Positions 16,137 through 25,548 of a DNA stretch of 64,000 nt are shown here, piece by piece. Source of the DNA: Streptomyces sp. ADI95-17 (lineage in GTDB: Bacteria > Actinomycetota > Actinomycetes > Streptomycetales > Streptomycetaceae); NCBI RefSeq assembly GCF_003846175.1, contig NZ_ML123046.1, positions 655,555 to 719,554 of the forward strand. The letters are read 5' to 3'. The notes beneath the pieces were generated by a model that was not told the DNA's origin, ran no database searches, and was given only the letters and a program-made list of their open reading frames with translations. The translations under genes were made by a program, and so were the position numbers. Each line of letters starts with the position of its first letter. The first letter of the stretch is position 1.

Positions 16137-17467
16137 TGCTAGGAGAGTATCGGATTGTTGGGCGGCGCGCATCGGAAATTGCCGCCAGTGTGGAGCGTGG
16201 GGTCGGCTCCGGTGAGCTCGTTCCGGGTCAAGTGCTGCCTCCCATGCGGGAGTTGGCGGATCAGCTGGGGGTGAACCCGAATACGGTGGCGGCCGCCTAC
16301 CGCACGCTCCGTGAGCGCGGGGTGATCGAGACGGCCGGGCGCCGGGGCAGCAGGGTGCGGCCGCGCCCCGCGAGTACGGCGCGCGGTTCGCTCCGGGTCG
16401 AGGCACCCGCGGGCGTGCGTGACCTGGGCGCGGGCAACCCCGATCCGGTGTTGCTGCCCGTGCTGGGGGACGCCTTCGCGGCGGTCGCGGGGGAGTACGG
16501 ACGGGATCCCGGGATGTACGGACAGGCGCCGGTGGACCCGGAGTTCGCCGCGCTCGCCCGCGCCGCACTGGACGCCGACGGGGTGCCGGCCGGGCCCGTG
16601 GTCGCGACCTCCGGATCGCTGGACGCGATCGAGCGGATCCTCGTCGCGCAGCTCAGACCCGGTGACGCGGTCGCCGTCGAGGACCCCGGCTGGGGCAGCA
16701 TGCTGGATCTCGTACCGGCGCTGGGGCTGCGTCCGGTGCCCGTCGCGGTCGACGACGAGGGGCCGATGCCCGGTGCCGTCGAGGATGCGCTCAAGGCCGG
16801 TGCCCGCGCGCTCGTGGTCACCGACCGCGCGCAGAATCCGACCGGCGCGGCGATCGGTGCCGCACGCGCCCTCGAACTGCGCGGGGTCCTCGCCGGACAC
16901 CGCGATGTCCTCCTGATCGAGGACGACCACGGGCACGGCATCGTCGATCTGCCGCTCCGTCCGCTGGCGGGCACCACGGACCGCTGGGCCTTCGTCCGTT
17001 CCGTGGCCAAGGCGTACGGGCCGGACCTGCGGGTCGCCGTGCTGACCGGCGATCCGGTCACGGTCGACCGGGTGGCGGGGCGGCAGCGGCTGGGCCCCGG
17101 CTGGGTCAGCAGGCTGCTGCAACGGGTCGTGGTGCACCTGTGGACCTCGGGCGCCGTGGACCCGGGGGAGGTGGCGAGGGCGTACGCGAAGCGGCGGGAC
17201 GGCCTGGTACGGGCACTGGCGAAGCGGGGCGTGGTGGCCCACGGGCGCAGCGGGATGAACGTGTGGGTGCCGGTCAGCGACGAGACCGGCGCCGTGGCGA
17301 GGCTGCTGCACGCGGGCTGGGCCGTGGCGCCCGGGGCGCTGTTCCGGATGGCCGCGCCCCAGGGAATCCGGCTCACCGTCTCGTCGCTCGCCGAGGACGA
17401 GATCGAACCACTGGCGGATGCGGTGGCGGCAGCGGCGGGGCCGGTGAAGCCGCTGACCTACGGGTGA
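16136..17467 (+). CDS. MocR-family regulator (GntR HTH fused to aminotransferase fold)
   Basis: A 443-residue fusion. The N-terminal GntR winged helix spans residues 1-80 (PMRELADQLGVNPNTVAAAY, then RTLRERGVIETAGRRGSRV). A class I aminotransferase-like domain of about 350 residues follows, with PVVATSGSLDAIERILVAQL, VTDRAQNPTGAAIG and SVAKAYGPDLRVAVLTGDP, where the Lys of VAKAYGP is at the PLP-binding position. MocR proteins sense PLP or an amine-PLP adduct. GTG 16136 is used; a -10 box lies directly in front. It divides a short region with the PPOX gene. Confidence 0.92.
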   Translation: MLGEYRIVGRRASEIAASVERGVGSGELVPGQVLPPMRELADQLGVNPNTVAAAYRTLRERGVIETAGRRGSRVRPRPASTARGSLRVEAPAGVRDLGAGNPDPVLLPVLGDAFAAVAGEYGRDPGMYGQAPVDPEFAALARAALDADGVPAGPVVATSGSLDAIERILVAQLRPGDAVAVEDPGWGSMLDLVPALGLRPVPVAVDDEGPMPGAVEDALKAGARALVVTDRAQNPTGAAIGAARALELRGVLAGHRDVLLIEDDHGHGIVDLPLRPLAGTTDRWAFVRSVAKAYGPDLRVAVLTGDPVTVDRVAGRQRLGPGWVSRLLQRVVVHLWTSGAVDPGEVARAYAKRRDGLVRALAKRGVVAHGRSGMNVWVPVSDETGAVARLLHAGWAVAPGALFRMAAPQGIRLTVSSLAEDEIEPLADAVAAAAGPVKPLTYG

Positions 17468-17509
17468 TTGTCGGTCCAGGTCCAGGCCCAGCCGCCGCTC
17501 CGCCCCCGC

Positions 17510-18541
17510 TCAGTCGCTGGATGCTCTGCTGCTCGCAGCCCGGCCGCCCCGGGCCCTGCCCTGGGTGAGGGCGGCGCCTGCCAGGACCACGAGGGCCCCC
17601 ACCGGTGTGTTCCAGCTCAGCTGCTCGCCGAGCACGGCCACGCCGGCGGCGGTGGCGATGACCGGGATGAAGTAAGTGACCATCTGTGCGGTCGTCGGCC
17701 CGACCTCCTCCACCAGGCCGTACTGCAACAGGACCGCGAGGCCGGTGCCGAGCGCCCCGAGGGCGACCACGGCCAGGGTCGGGAGCAGCGGGAAACCATC
17801 GGGGGCCGAGGTGAACAGCGGGGTCACCAGAGCGATCTGCGCCGTGCCCAGGAAGAGCTGGCTGCCGGTGAGCGCCAGCGTCGACGAACCGTTGCCCGCC
17901 AGCGTCCTGCGGACGTAGATCCAGCCGATCGGATAGCTGAGGGAGGCGAGCAGGGCCATCGCCGTGCCGCTGAAGTCCAGCCCGGAGAAGCCCTGCCAGG
18001 CGCCGAGCACGGTCAGTACGCCGAGAAAGCCGAGCCCCAGTCCGGCGACCCGGCGGCGGGTCGGCCGGTCCTCGGAGAGCGCGACCAGCGACAGCGCCAT
18101 GCCCCACAGGGGTGAGGTCGCGTTGCAGATGCCTGCCAGTGTCGAGGGAATCGTCAGCTCGGCATGGGCGAACAGCGAGAACGGAAGCGCGTTCAGGAAG
18201 AACGCGGCGACGGCCAGGTGTCCCCAGGTGCGGGCGCCGCGGGGCAGCCGCTCACGGCGCACCACCATCGCGACGGCCAGCACCGCCGTGCCCGACAGCA
18301 GACGGCCCAGGGTGACCTGGAACGGGGCGTACCCCTCGGTGCCGACCTTGATCAGGAGGAAACTGAAGCCCCAGATGATCGACAGTGCCCCGAACCGGAT
18401 CCGCCAGTTCAGCGCCGGGCGGGCGGTGGGCCCCGCAGCGGCCGTCACCGCGGTGCCGGTGGTGGATCCCTCGGCCGTCGGCAGGGTACCGGCGGCGGAC
18501 TCGGCGGGAGAGGTGGCACTCGGCGTGACAGTGGCGCTCAT
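17510..18541 (-). CDS. EamA/DMT-family transporter
   Basis: A 343-residue membrane protein with a 45-residue Thr/Ala-rich cytosolic head, then ten helices. ALSIIWGFSFLLIKVGTEGY and PFQVTLGRLLSGTAVLAVAM begin the first EamA unit, and GTGLAVLLQYGLVEEVGPTT with YFIPVIATAAGVAVLGEQLS ends the second. Likely an exporter of amino acids or drug-like metabolites. Start ATG 18541. It is divergent to the LysR gene at 18616, with a 74-bp shared control region, which suggests that LysR governs it. Confidence 0.88.
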   Translation of the reverse strand: MSATVTPSATSPAESAAGTLPTAEGSTTGTAVTAAAGPTARPALNWRIRFGALSIIWGFSFLLIKVGTEGYAPFQVTLGRLLSGTAVLAVAMVVRRERLPRGARTWGHLAVAAFFLNALPFSLFAHAELTIPSTLAGICNATSPLWGMALSLVALSEDRPTRRRVAGLGLGFLGVLTVLGAWQGFSGLDFSGTAMALLASLSYPIGWIYVRRTLAGNGSSTLALTGSQLFLGTAQIALVTPLFTSAPDGFPLLPTLAVVALGALGTGLAVLLQYGLVEEVGPTTAQMVTYFIPVIATAAGVAVLGEQLSWNTPVGALVVLAGAALTQGRARGGRAASSRASSD

Positions 18542-18615
18542 GGAGCCAACGATGTCGAACCGGATCGCGTAGAACAAGCGAGACTTTGTATGAAGGTCTG
18601 CGTAGCATTGCTTAC

Positions 18616-19524
18616 ATGTTGAATCTGGAGCGCCTGCGCACCCTGGACGCACTGGCCCGGCACGGCTCCGTGAGCAGTGCCGCCGAGGGACTGCATGTGA
18701 CCACGTCCGCGGTCTCCCAGCAGATGGCGAAACTGGAACGGGAGGTGGGGCAGCAGCTCCTGGCCAAGAACGGGCGCGGGGTCCGGCTCACCGATGCCGG
18801 CCGGCTGCTCGCCGACCATGCGGCCCGGATCCTGTCCCAGGTCGAGCTGGCCCAGTCCGACATCGAGGCGCAGCGCGGTGAGGTGGTGGGCGAGATCAGA
18901 CTCTCCGCCTTTCCGACCGCGGCGCGCGGACTCTTCCCCGCAGCGCTCCTCGCACTGCGCCGGGACCACCCCGACCTGCGCGTGCGTACCCGGGAACTGG
19001 AGCCCGAGGACGGAATCCGCGCGGTGATCAGGGGCGACATCGACCTTGCCGTGGTGCTGGACTGGAGCAACAAGCGGCTGCCCGTGCCCGCAGGCCTGGC
19101 CAAGGCCGAACTCCTGGACGACGCACCGGACATCGCGATGCCGGCCGGTCATCGGCTCGCCGGCCGGGACGAGGTGGATCTGGAGGAATTCGCCGAGGAC
19201 GACTGGGTGTCCTGGCCCGAGGGCGAGTTCTGCTACGACTGGCTGATGTTCACCCTCCGCTCGAAGGGCATCGAACCGCGCATCGCGCACCTGGCGGGCG
19301 AGCATCACACCCAACTCGCCCTGATCGCCGCCGGCATGGGGGTCTGTGTGGCGCCGCGCCTGGGGCGCGGCCCGGTGCCGGACGGGGTGCGGCTGGTGCC
19401 CGTACGGCAGAAGATGCGGCGTCACGTGCATGCCGTCTGGCGTACCGACGCGGACCGGCGCCCTTCGATCAGGGCGGCGGTGAAGGCCCTGCGCGCAGCC
19501 GGGCGGGAGCTGGACGCGCCGTAG
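18616..19524 (+). CDS. LysR-family transcriptional regulator
   Basis: A 302-residue LysR regulator. The DNA-binding part is LERLRTLDALARHGSVSSAA with LHVTTSAVSQQMAKLEREVG. The effector domain has GEIRLSAFPTAARGLFPAAL and ends LALIAAGMGVCVAPRLGRGP, the usual LysR substrate-domain signature. Start at ATG 18616; an upstream frame extension has no ribosome site. It is divergent to the EamA exporter, a common LysR-exporter arrangement. Ligand unknown. Confidence 0.92.
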   Translation: MLNLERLRTLDALARHGSVSSAAEGLHVTTSAVSQQMAKLEREVGQQLLAKNGRGVRLTDAGRLLADHAARILSQVELAQSDIEAQRGEVVGEIRLSAFPTAARGLFPAALLALRRDHPDLRVRTRELEPEDGIRAVIRGDIDLAVVLDWSNKRLPVPAGLAKAELLDDAPDIAMPAGHRLAGRDEVDLEEFAEDDWVSWPEGEFCYDWLMFTLRSKGIEPRIAHLAGEHHTQLALIAAGMGVCVAPRLGRGPVPDGVRLVPVRQKMRRHVHAVWRTDADRRPSIRAAVKALRAAGRELDAP

Positions 19525-19537
19525 ACCCCCGCGGTCC

Positions 19538-20014
19538 TCAGACGGTGGGCGGAGCCGCGAGCTTCCGGAAGTCCCAGGAGGTGATGGTCCGCGGTGTCAG
19601 TCGCAGCCAGGCGTGCCGGCCGTCGTGCGGCATGGTGTCCATCCCGAAGTACTTCGCCGCGAACAGCCTTTCGGGCACGACGAGTCCGGGGCAGGTGTCG
19701 CCGGTGCGCGGTGCCTCGCCGACGGGGACGGCCTCTCCGGAGAGTTCGATGCCGCGCAGATCCGCGTACTCCACCCCGTCGTCCACCACCACCGCGATCC
19801 TGGGGTCCTGGCGCAGCTGGGACCAGCGCAGGCTGCGGGTGATCGAGTACAGCCAGAGCGAGGTGCCGTCCCAGGTGAACCAGAGGGCGCCGACATGCGG
19901 GTGGCCGTCCGCGGACACGGTGGCCACGCGGCAGGTGCGCTGTTCGGTGAGATAGGTGTCGCGCTCGGCGTCCGTCATCATGATCCGACGGCCCCGTCGC
20001 TGTATGGCGGCCAT
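19538..20014 (-). CDS. PPOX-class flavin-binding protein
   Basis: A 158-residue protein. LTEQRTCRVATVSADGHPHV and GALWFTWDGTSLWLYSITRS are the F420/FMN split-barrel signature, and RWSQLRQDPRIAVVVDDGVE follows. The C-terminal AWLRLTPRTITSWDFRKL fits the PPOX class found widely in actinobacteria, where members bind F420, FMN or biliverdin. Start ATG 20014 has GGGAGGAGG upstream. Converges with the LysR gene with a 13-bp gap. Function not known. Confidence 0.85.
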   Translation of the reverse strand: MAAIQRRGRRIMMTDAERDTYLTEQRTCRVATVSADGHPHVGALWFTWDGTSLWLYSITRSLRWSQLRQDPRIAVVVDDGVEYADLRGIELSGEAVPVGEAPRTGDTCPGLVVPERLFAAKYFGMDTMPHDGRHAWLRLTPRTITSWDFRKLAAPPTV

Positions 20015-20127
20015 GGGGGCGCCTCCTCCCGGTGTCTGACAGTGTGTCAGGAATCATGGGGGCTCTTCCCTCATCACGCAATGGCCGTTAGCCTCGCGCG
20101 CCCGGTCCGCCGCAGAAAGGGTCAGCC

Positions 20128-20781
20128 GTGCCGTCGAAGAATCAGCTCGTCGAGCAGCTCGATCCGGCCACCACCGTGCTTCTGACGGTCGAATGCCAGC
20201 AGGGGGTCGTGGGCCCGGGGAGCGCACTGCCCGAACTGGCCGACGAGGCCCGGTCCTCCGGCGCCCTGCTCCGGGTCGCCCGGCTGGTCGCGGCCGCGCA
20301 CGAGGCCGGGGTCCAGGTACTGCACGCGGTGGCCGAACGGCGCCCCGACGGGCGGGGCGCCAACAGCAACGCCCGGCTCTTCCGGGCCGCCGGCCGGCTG
20401 CCCGTGCAGCAGCACCGCGGCACCACGGCGGTACGGATCGCCGCGCCGATCGAAGTGGCCGACGAGGACCTCGTCGTACGCAGGCTGCACGGCCTCTCGC
20501 CCATCGCCGGGACCGATGTGGACGCGCTGCTGCGCAACCTCGGCTGCCGGACCCTCGTCGTCACCGGGGTCTCGGCCAATGTGGCCGTCCCCAACGCCGT
20601 GTTCGACGCGGTCAATCTGGGCTACACGGCCGTGGTGCCCTCCGACGCCATCGCGGGAGTGCCGGCCGACTACACCCCCGCCATGATCCGCAACACGCTC
20701 GCTCTCGTCGCCACCATCACCACCACCGACGAGGTGCTGGGCTGCTGGCTGAGCCGGGCCCCGCGCGGGGTCCGGTCCTGA
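20128..20781 (+). CDS. isochorismatase-fold protein lacking the catalytic cysteine
   Basis: A 217-residue cysteine-hydrolase-fold protein: TTVLLTVECQQGVVGPGSAL (the usual D-x-Q start is E-x-Q here), RRLHGLSPIAGTDVDALLRN and TLVVTGVSANVAVPNAVFDA. In active isochorismatase-like hydrolases the GVSxNxC position holds the nucleophilic Cys; here it is Ala (SANVAVP). The family includes many such variants in actinobacteria, with unknown or non-hydrolytic roles. GTG 20128 start, with AAAGG upstream. Apparently single. Confidence 0.8.
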   Translation: MPSKNQLVEQLDPATTVLLTVECQQGVVGPGSALPELADEARSSGALLRVARLVAAAHEAGVQVLHAVAERRPDGRGANSNARLFRAAGRLPVQQHRGTTAVRIAAPIEVADEDLVVRRLHGLSPIAGTDVDALLRNLGCRTLVVTGVSANVAVPNAVFDAVNLGYTAVVPSDAIAGVPADYTPAMIRNTLALVATITTTDEVLGCWLSRAPRGVRS

Positions 20782-20980
20782 CGGAGAGGCCCCTGTACAC
20801 CGAGCCGCTCCGGACGCCGACAGCAGCCTGACCGCGATACCGGGGGCGGCCGCCATCGTCGCCGGATTCGGCTGGGGCCCGGCCGTGCAGCTCGGCTCCG
20901 GCCGGGCGACGGTCCGGCGGAGACCGCCGGGGACAGGCCGGAGCGGGTGGTGGAGGCCTGACACCACCGGGGCGGTGCGG

Positions 20981-21433
20981 TCAGGGTTCGAGCGTGATCT
21001 CGCCGCCCGAGACCGTGATCGTCCTGGCGGGCAGCGGTTCGGTGGCGGGGCCGTGCTTCACCGCGCCCGTCGCCGCGTCGAACCTGCTGCCGTGACAGGG
21101 GCAGTCGATGGTGCCGTCCGAGACGCGCGACACCGTGCATCCCCGGTGGGTGCACTTCGACGAGAACGCCTTGAACTCACCGGCCTTCGGCTGCGTCACC
21201 ACCACACCCCGGTCGGCGAAGACCTTCCCGCCGCCCTCGGGGATGTCGGCCGTCCGCGTCAGTGAGGCGCCGCTGCCGTCCGTTCCGCTGCCGGCCGGCT
21301 CGACCACACCCGAACCGCCCGAGTCCTTCTGGTTGCCACAGGCGGTGAGTACGGCAGCCACCGAGGCGGCCCCGACCGCAGTGACAACGGCCCGCCGCCG
21401 GGGGCGGCCCTCGTGATTCTGCGTTGTGGTCAT
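20981..21433 (-). CDS. Rieske [2Fe-2S] lipoprotein
   Basis: A 150-residue exported protein. The N-terminus has RPRRRAVVTAVGAASVAAVL followed by TACGNQ, a twin-arginine-like signal and a lipobox (LTAC), so it is likely a membrane-anchored lipoprotein. A Gly/Ser linker (residues 36-55) leads to the Rieske domain with CTHRGC and CPCHGSRF, both complete His-Cys cluster motifs. It probably hands electrons to an unknown extracytoplasmic partner. The spacing of the two motifs is that of stand-alone Rieske ferredoxins. ATG 21433 start. Confidence 0.9.
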   Translation of the reverse strand: MTTTQNHEGRPRRRAVVTAVGAASVAAVLTACGNQKDSGGSGVVEPAGSGTDGSGASLTRTADIPEGGGKVFADRGVVVTQPKAGEFKAFSSKCTHRGCTVSRVSDGTIDCPCHGSRFDAATGAVKHGPATEPLPARTITVSGGEITLEP

Positions 21434-21472
21434 ACCGGTTCTTCCCTTCCACGGTGTTCACGACTTCGATGT

Positions 21473-23689
21473 TCACGACTCAGGTGTACGACCGGGGGTA
21501 CGCGCGGCGGGGCCCCCGTGTTCAACACCCAGGGACTTCCTGAGGAAGTCCCGCTCCAGCAGCAACAGGCTGCCCGCCGCCCGGACGACCCGGTGACCGG
21601 CCCCGGACAGCGGCAGCACCGTGTGCGGCCGGCCCGCGGCCAGCAGTGCGGCGGAGAACCGCAGCATGTGGGCGACGGCCACGTTGTCATCGGCAAGTCC
21701 GTGCACCAGCATGAGCGGGCGGGTCAGCCCGGCCGCCTCCGAGAGCAGCGAGTTGCGCTCGTAGTTCTCCGGCAGTACATCCGGGTGGCCCAGGAAGCGC
21801 TCCTCCCAATGGGTGTCGTAGAGCCGCCGGTCGGCCGGAGCGGCACCGGCCACCGCGGCGTGGAAGATCTCCGGGTGCCGCAGCACGGCGGCAGCGGCGA
21901 GATACCCGCTGAACGACCAGCCGCGTACGGCGACCCTGGCCGGGTCCAGCGCGGAACACCGCGCGGCGGCCGCGTGCAGCGCGTCGATCTGGTCGTCGAG
22001 GACGGCCGTCAGCCGGTCGCCGTGCACCGACTTCTCCCAGGCCTCACCACGTCCCGGAGTGCCCCGGCCGTCCGTGACCAGCACCGCGAAACCCTGCTCG
22101 GCGAACCACTGGGCGACCGCGACCCACCAGGAGCGCACCTTGAGGACCACCTGCATGCCGTGGCCGGCGTACGGGTTGAGCAGCACGGGCAGCGGACCGT
22201 CGCCCGGCCGGTGCCACGACGGCAGATACAGCCGGCTGCGCAGCTCCCGCTTCCCGAGGCTCAGTGCCGCGGGCCTCGGTACGACGAGCGGAGTCTCGGC
22301 GAGGACCGCGATCTGGCCCACCGGCGATCCGTCCCGCAGCACAGTGACCGTCTGTCCCTGAGGGGTTCTGCTGTCCAGCACCACGGTGGGGCCGCCGACC
22401 ACGGCCGTGTGCACACCGGGGGCCTCGCTGACGCGCACGGGGACGGCGGTGCTGCCACCGGGTGCCGTCGCCGCGTACGACCAGACATGGACCTCGGTCG
22501 GCTCCTCGCTCGCGGTGAAGAACACCCGGTCGCCGTCGGCTCCGACCACCTCGCGGACCTCCAGCCCCACAGGCGTCTCCAGACCGTCGAACGCCAGCCC
22601 CTGGCTGTCGCCGCCCGGCCGTGCGGGAACGACGAGCGCACCGGAGGGGAGCCGCAACGGCGTGCCGGGCCGCAGTGCGACCCACGCCCGGTCGTGGGCA
22701 CGGCTCAGGACCCGTGTCCCGCCCGTGCCGGGATCGACCGCGAGCACGTACACCGAACGCTGGTCACGCGTCTGTACGGAGACCAGCGGCCCGTGCCCGT
22801 CCCATGCAGCCGACACCACGTACTCGAACGACCGGTCCGTCCACACGCCCTCGGGATGGCCGGTCTCCGCCTCGCGCGGCAACCGGACCGCGAGCCGCTC
22901 CCCGGACACCCGCACCAGGTGCAGCGAAACCCCGGCGTTCGCCGTGCCCGCCGCCGGATACGCCATCTCGCGCGGCGGCCGCTCCGGATGGGCCGGATCG
23001 CTGATGTACCGGCGCCGCACCATCGAGGTGTCCACCCGCGACACCAGCAGCGCATCGCTCCCCGGCGACCACCAATAGCCGCGCGAGCGGTGGATCGACT
23101 CGGCCGACACATGGTCGGACAGTCCGTATGTCACCCGGTCGCCGTCCGGGGCGGCGAGCACCCGGTCGTCCGTCCCCTCCGCCGTGACGACCCGCAGCGC
23201 GCCGCCGGACACGTACGCGATCAGCGTGCCGTCCGGTGAGGGGCGGGGATCGACCACCGGACCGGCGGTCCGGATCCGGCGCGGCGGGCTACCGTCCGTC
23301 CGCACCACCCGGAGTCCGCCGTCGAGCGCGAAGGCGGCGAGCCGCACCTGTGCGTCGGTCGCGTACGACACCACACCCGACGAGGTCTCTCCCGCCCGTT
23401 CACGGCGGACCAGTTCCTCCGGCGGCACCCGGTCGCCCGCCGTGTCGCCGCGCCCGGCCCCGAGCGGATCGGCGAGCAGCCGCTCCGCACCGTCTTCGTA
23501 CAGCCAGAGCCGGCTGACCGGATCCGTACCGGAGGTGGACCGCAGGAAGAGCACCCGTGCGCCGTCCGGGGAGACGGTGAAGCCGCGGGGCACCCCGAGC
23601 GAGAACCGGTGGGTCCGCCCGAACTGCTCGGGGAAACCGTCGGTGTTCTGCGTCGTGTCGTCGGCGGTGGCATCGTTCGTCGGATTCAT
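21473..23689 (-). CDS. prolyl oligopeptidase-family (S9, DPP IV-like) peptidase
   Basis: A 738-residue peptidase from ATG 23689. The N-terminal two thirds form a DPP IV-type beta-propeller. The C-terminal alpha/beta hydrolase has YNPYAGHGMQVV-like text (LLNPYAGHGMQVV), VAVRGWSFSGYLAAAAVLRH (nucleophile Ser in GWSFSGY), LMLVHGLADDNVAVAH (Asp region) and LPLSGAGHRVV (catalytic His). It cuts dipeptides, often after Pro. No signal peptide, so probably cytosolic. The frame is open 10 codons upstream to a GTG; no good ribosome site marks either start. No link to the gene cluster is evident. Confidence 0.9.
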   Translation of the reverse strand: MNPTNDATADDTTQNTDGFPEQFGRTHRFSLGVPRGFTVSPDGARVLFLRSTSGTDPVSRLWLYEDGAERLLADPLGAGRGDTAGDRVPPEELVRRERAGETSSGVVSYATDAQVRLAAFALDGGLRVVRTDGSPPRRIRTAGPVVDPRPSPDGTLIAYVSGGALRVVTAEGTDDRVLAAPDGDRVTYGLSDHVSAESIHRSRGYWWSPGSDALLVSRVDTSMVRRRYISDPAHPERPPREMAYPAAGTANAGVSLHLVRVSGERLAVRLPREAETGHPEGVWTDRSFEYVVSAAWDGHGPLVSVQTRDQRSVYVLAVDPGTGGTRVLSRAHDRAWVALRPGTPLRLPSGALVVPARPGGDSQGLAFDGLETPVGLEVREVVGADGDRVFFTASEEPTEVHVWSYAATAPGGSTAVPVRVSEAPGVHTAVVGGPTVVLDSRTPQGQTVTVLRDGSPVGQIAVLAETPLVVPRPAALSLGKRELRSRLYLPSWHRPGDGPLPVLLNPYAGHGMQVVLKVRSWWVAVAQWFAEQGFAVLVTDGRGTPGRGEAWEKSVHGDRLTAVLDDQIDALHAAAARCSALDPARVAVRGWSFSGYLAAAAVLRHPEIFHAAVAGAAPADRRLYDTHWEERFLGHPDVLPENYERNSLLSEAAGLTRPLMLVHGLADDNVAVAHMLRFSAALLAAGRPHTVLPLSGAGHRVVRAAGSLLLLERDFLRKSLGVEHGGPAARTPGRTPES

Positions 23690-23763
23690 GGCGACACCAT
23701 GACAGGGGCGGGCAGCCACCGGGTGGGCCTGGCAGGGCTCCGCCGGAGGCGAGTTCAGCAGCG

Positions 23764-25470
23764 GTGTGCCGGAACTTCGTGTGCGGCACGCGCGTCACCA
23801 CAGGTGTGATCACCACTGCCCTGCCGTCCTGGAGACATTGCGGCGCCGGTGCCGGCCCGGCCGACCCCGTCGGCTGCCGAGGCGTCCGCACCGGCAGCGG
23901 GACCGCCTGCCTGGCCCATCTCTCCGCGGCCGACCGCGCAGCCTGCCTGGGCGCGCTCGGCCCGGGCGCGGATGTGGACCTTCGCGGCACAGCGTTCAGT
24001 GAGGATCTTCTGCGCGCCCTGTTCGACGCCGTCCGGGATCCCGTCAGTGGAGCTCCCGCCTTCGGAGAGGCGCAGTTCGTGGGTGCCTCGTTCTCCGGCG
24101 ACGCCCGGTTCGTGGGTGCCTCGTTCTCCGGAACGGCCCGGTTCGGCGGGGCGGTCTTCGGCGGGGCCGCGCGTTTCGACCGGGCGGAGTTCGGGGCCGG
24201 CGCCAGATTCCACAACGTCGAGTTCAAGGGGCCCGCCGACTTCACGAAGGCCCGGTTCCGGGGGACGGGCCGCTTCGGGGAGGCCGTTTTCTCGGGTGCG
24301 GTCGAGTTCGGCGGTACTTCGTTCGCCGATACCGCCCATTTCGCGGGCGCGCGGTTCGACGCGGCGCCTCACCTGGGTCCGTTGGTGTGCGGCAGACTCC
24401 TGGATCTGTCCGCGGCGGTGTTCACGGAGCCGGTCACGATCGAAGCGGCCGCGGCAGAGATCGCGTGCCGGCGGACCCGGTGGGAGTCCACGGCCATACT
24501 GCGGCTCAGACACGCCAGGGTCGACCTGACCGACGGCCGGCCGGCCCAACCGATCGCAGTCGTAGGACAGTTCACCCCCTTCGCGTCCGTGCCTGCCCGC
24601 GCGGAAGAAGCCCTCGGTTCCGATCCGGTCGTGCGGGTGGTTTCGATCCGGGGCGTCGACGCCTCCATGCTCACGCTGGCCGACCTGAACCTCGCCGAGT
24701 GCGTCTTCACGGGCGCCCTGCACCTCGACCAGCTCCGGCTCGAAGGGCTTTCGATCTTCCGTACGACGCCCGGCGGCCGGCGGACACGGGGCCTGGTCCC
24801 CTTCCGCTGGACCCGGCGGCAGGTCATCGAGGAGGAGCGGCAGTGGCGGGCCCTGCCCGGGCGAGCCGCGTCCGCGCGACGCGGCTGGGGCGCTCCTCCG
24901 CCGGACCCCGCCGCCGTACCGGGCCTGGCGTCCCTGACCACGGTGTACCGCCAACTGCGCAAGGCCCGGGAGGACAGCAAGGACGAACCCGGAGCCGCCG
25001 ACTTCTACTACGGCGAAATGGAGATGCGCCGGCACAGCTTCGGATACCGCCGCGCCGAGCGGTGGCTGCTCCAGGCGTACTGGTCGCTGTCCGGCTACGG
25101 ACTGCGTGCCGCACGGGCTCTCGCATGGCTCGTGACGGCCATGATCGTCTCGGTCTTCGCCCTGACCCTGTGGGGGGTGCCCAGCTCCGATCCCGGGGCC
25201 GTGACGACCGGCATCCTTCCCGGCACCGGCCGGAGGATCACCCTCAGTACCGATACGCCGTCACCCGGGCTGACGGGACCGCTCACGGAGCGGTTCACGG
25301 GCGAGCGCGTCGAGAAGTCGGTCCAAGTGGTGCTCAATTCCGTCATCTTCAGAGCCAGCGGCCAGAGCCTGACCACCGCCGGCACGTACATCGAGATGAC
25401 GTCCCGGCTCATCGAACCAGGCTTCCTCGCCCTCGCCCTCCTTGCTGTTCGAGGCCGCCTCAAGCGGTAG
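23764..25470 (+). CDS. pentapeptide-repeat membrane protein
   Basis: A 568-residue protein. Residues about 80-200 carry a run of pentapeptide repeats of A(D/N)LxF type with Phe at the centre (FVGASFSGDARFVGASFSG, then ARFGGAVFGGAARFDRAEFG), which fold as a right-handed quadrilateral helix. A second short run occurs near 290-320. The C-terminal third has two membrane helices, around ALAWLVTAMIVSVFALTLWG and EPGFLALALLAVRG. The architecture is that of streptomycete pentapeptide-repeat ion-channel-like or unknown proteins. GTG 23764 is the first start. Confidence 0.8.
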   Translation: MCRNFVCGTRVTTGVITTALPSWRHCGAGAGPADPVGCRGVRTGSGTACLAHLSAADRAACLGALGPGADVDLRGTAFSEDLLRALFDAVRDPVSGAPAFGEAQFVGASFSGDARFVGASFSGTARFGGAVFGGAARFDRAEFGAGARFHNVEFKGPADFTKARFRGTGRFGEAVFSGAVEFGGTSFADTAHFAGARFDAAPHLGPLVCGRLLDLSAAVFTEPVTIEAAAAEIACRRTRWESTAILRLRHARVDLTDGRPAQPIAVVGQFTPFASVPARAEEALGSDPVVRVVSIRGVDASMLTLADLNLAECVFTGALHLDQLRLEGLSIFRTTPGGRRTRGLVPFRWTRRQVIEEERQWRALPGRAASARRGWGAPPPDPAAVPGLASLTTVYRQLRKAREDSKDEPGAADFYYGEMEMRRHSFGYRRAERWLLQAYWSLSGYGLRAARALAWLVTAMIVSVFALTLWGVPSSDPGAVTTGILPGTGRRITLSTDTPSPGLTGPLTERFTGERVEKSVQVVLNSVIFRASGQSLTTAGTYIEMTSRLIEPGFLALALLAVRGRLKR

Positions 25471-25548
25471 AGCCGATGGCCCGCCACCGACAACGGGGCG
25501 GACGAGGCCGGGCGCGGACTGTCAGAGGCGTCTGCCACGCTGAGCGGT

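Noticed and set aside
16136..17467. MocR gene as a true aminotransferase of the cluster
   Set aside because: It has an N-terminal GntR helix-turn-helix, faces a PPOX gene and lies 10 kb away from the biosynthetic genes.
20128..20781. Isochorismatase gene as part of a siderophore pathway
   Set aside because: No isochorismate synthase or 2,3-dihydroxybenzoate genes are near, and the catalytic Cys is missing.
20782..20980. Small frames between the isochorismatase-fold and Rieske genes
   Set aside because: None has a ribosome site or a recognisable product; taken as intergenic.
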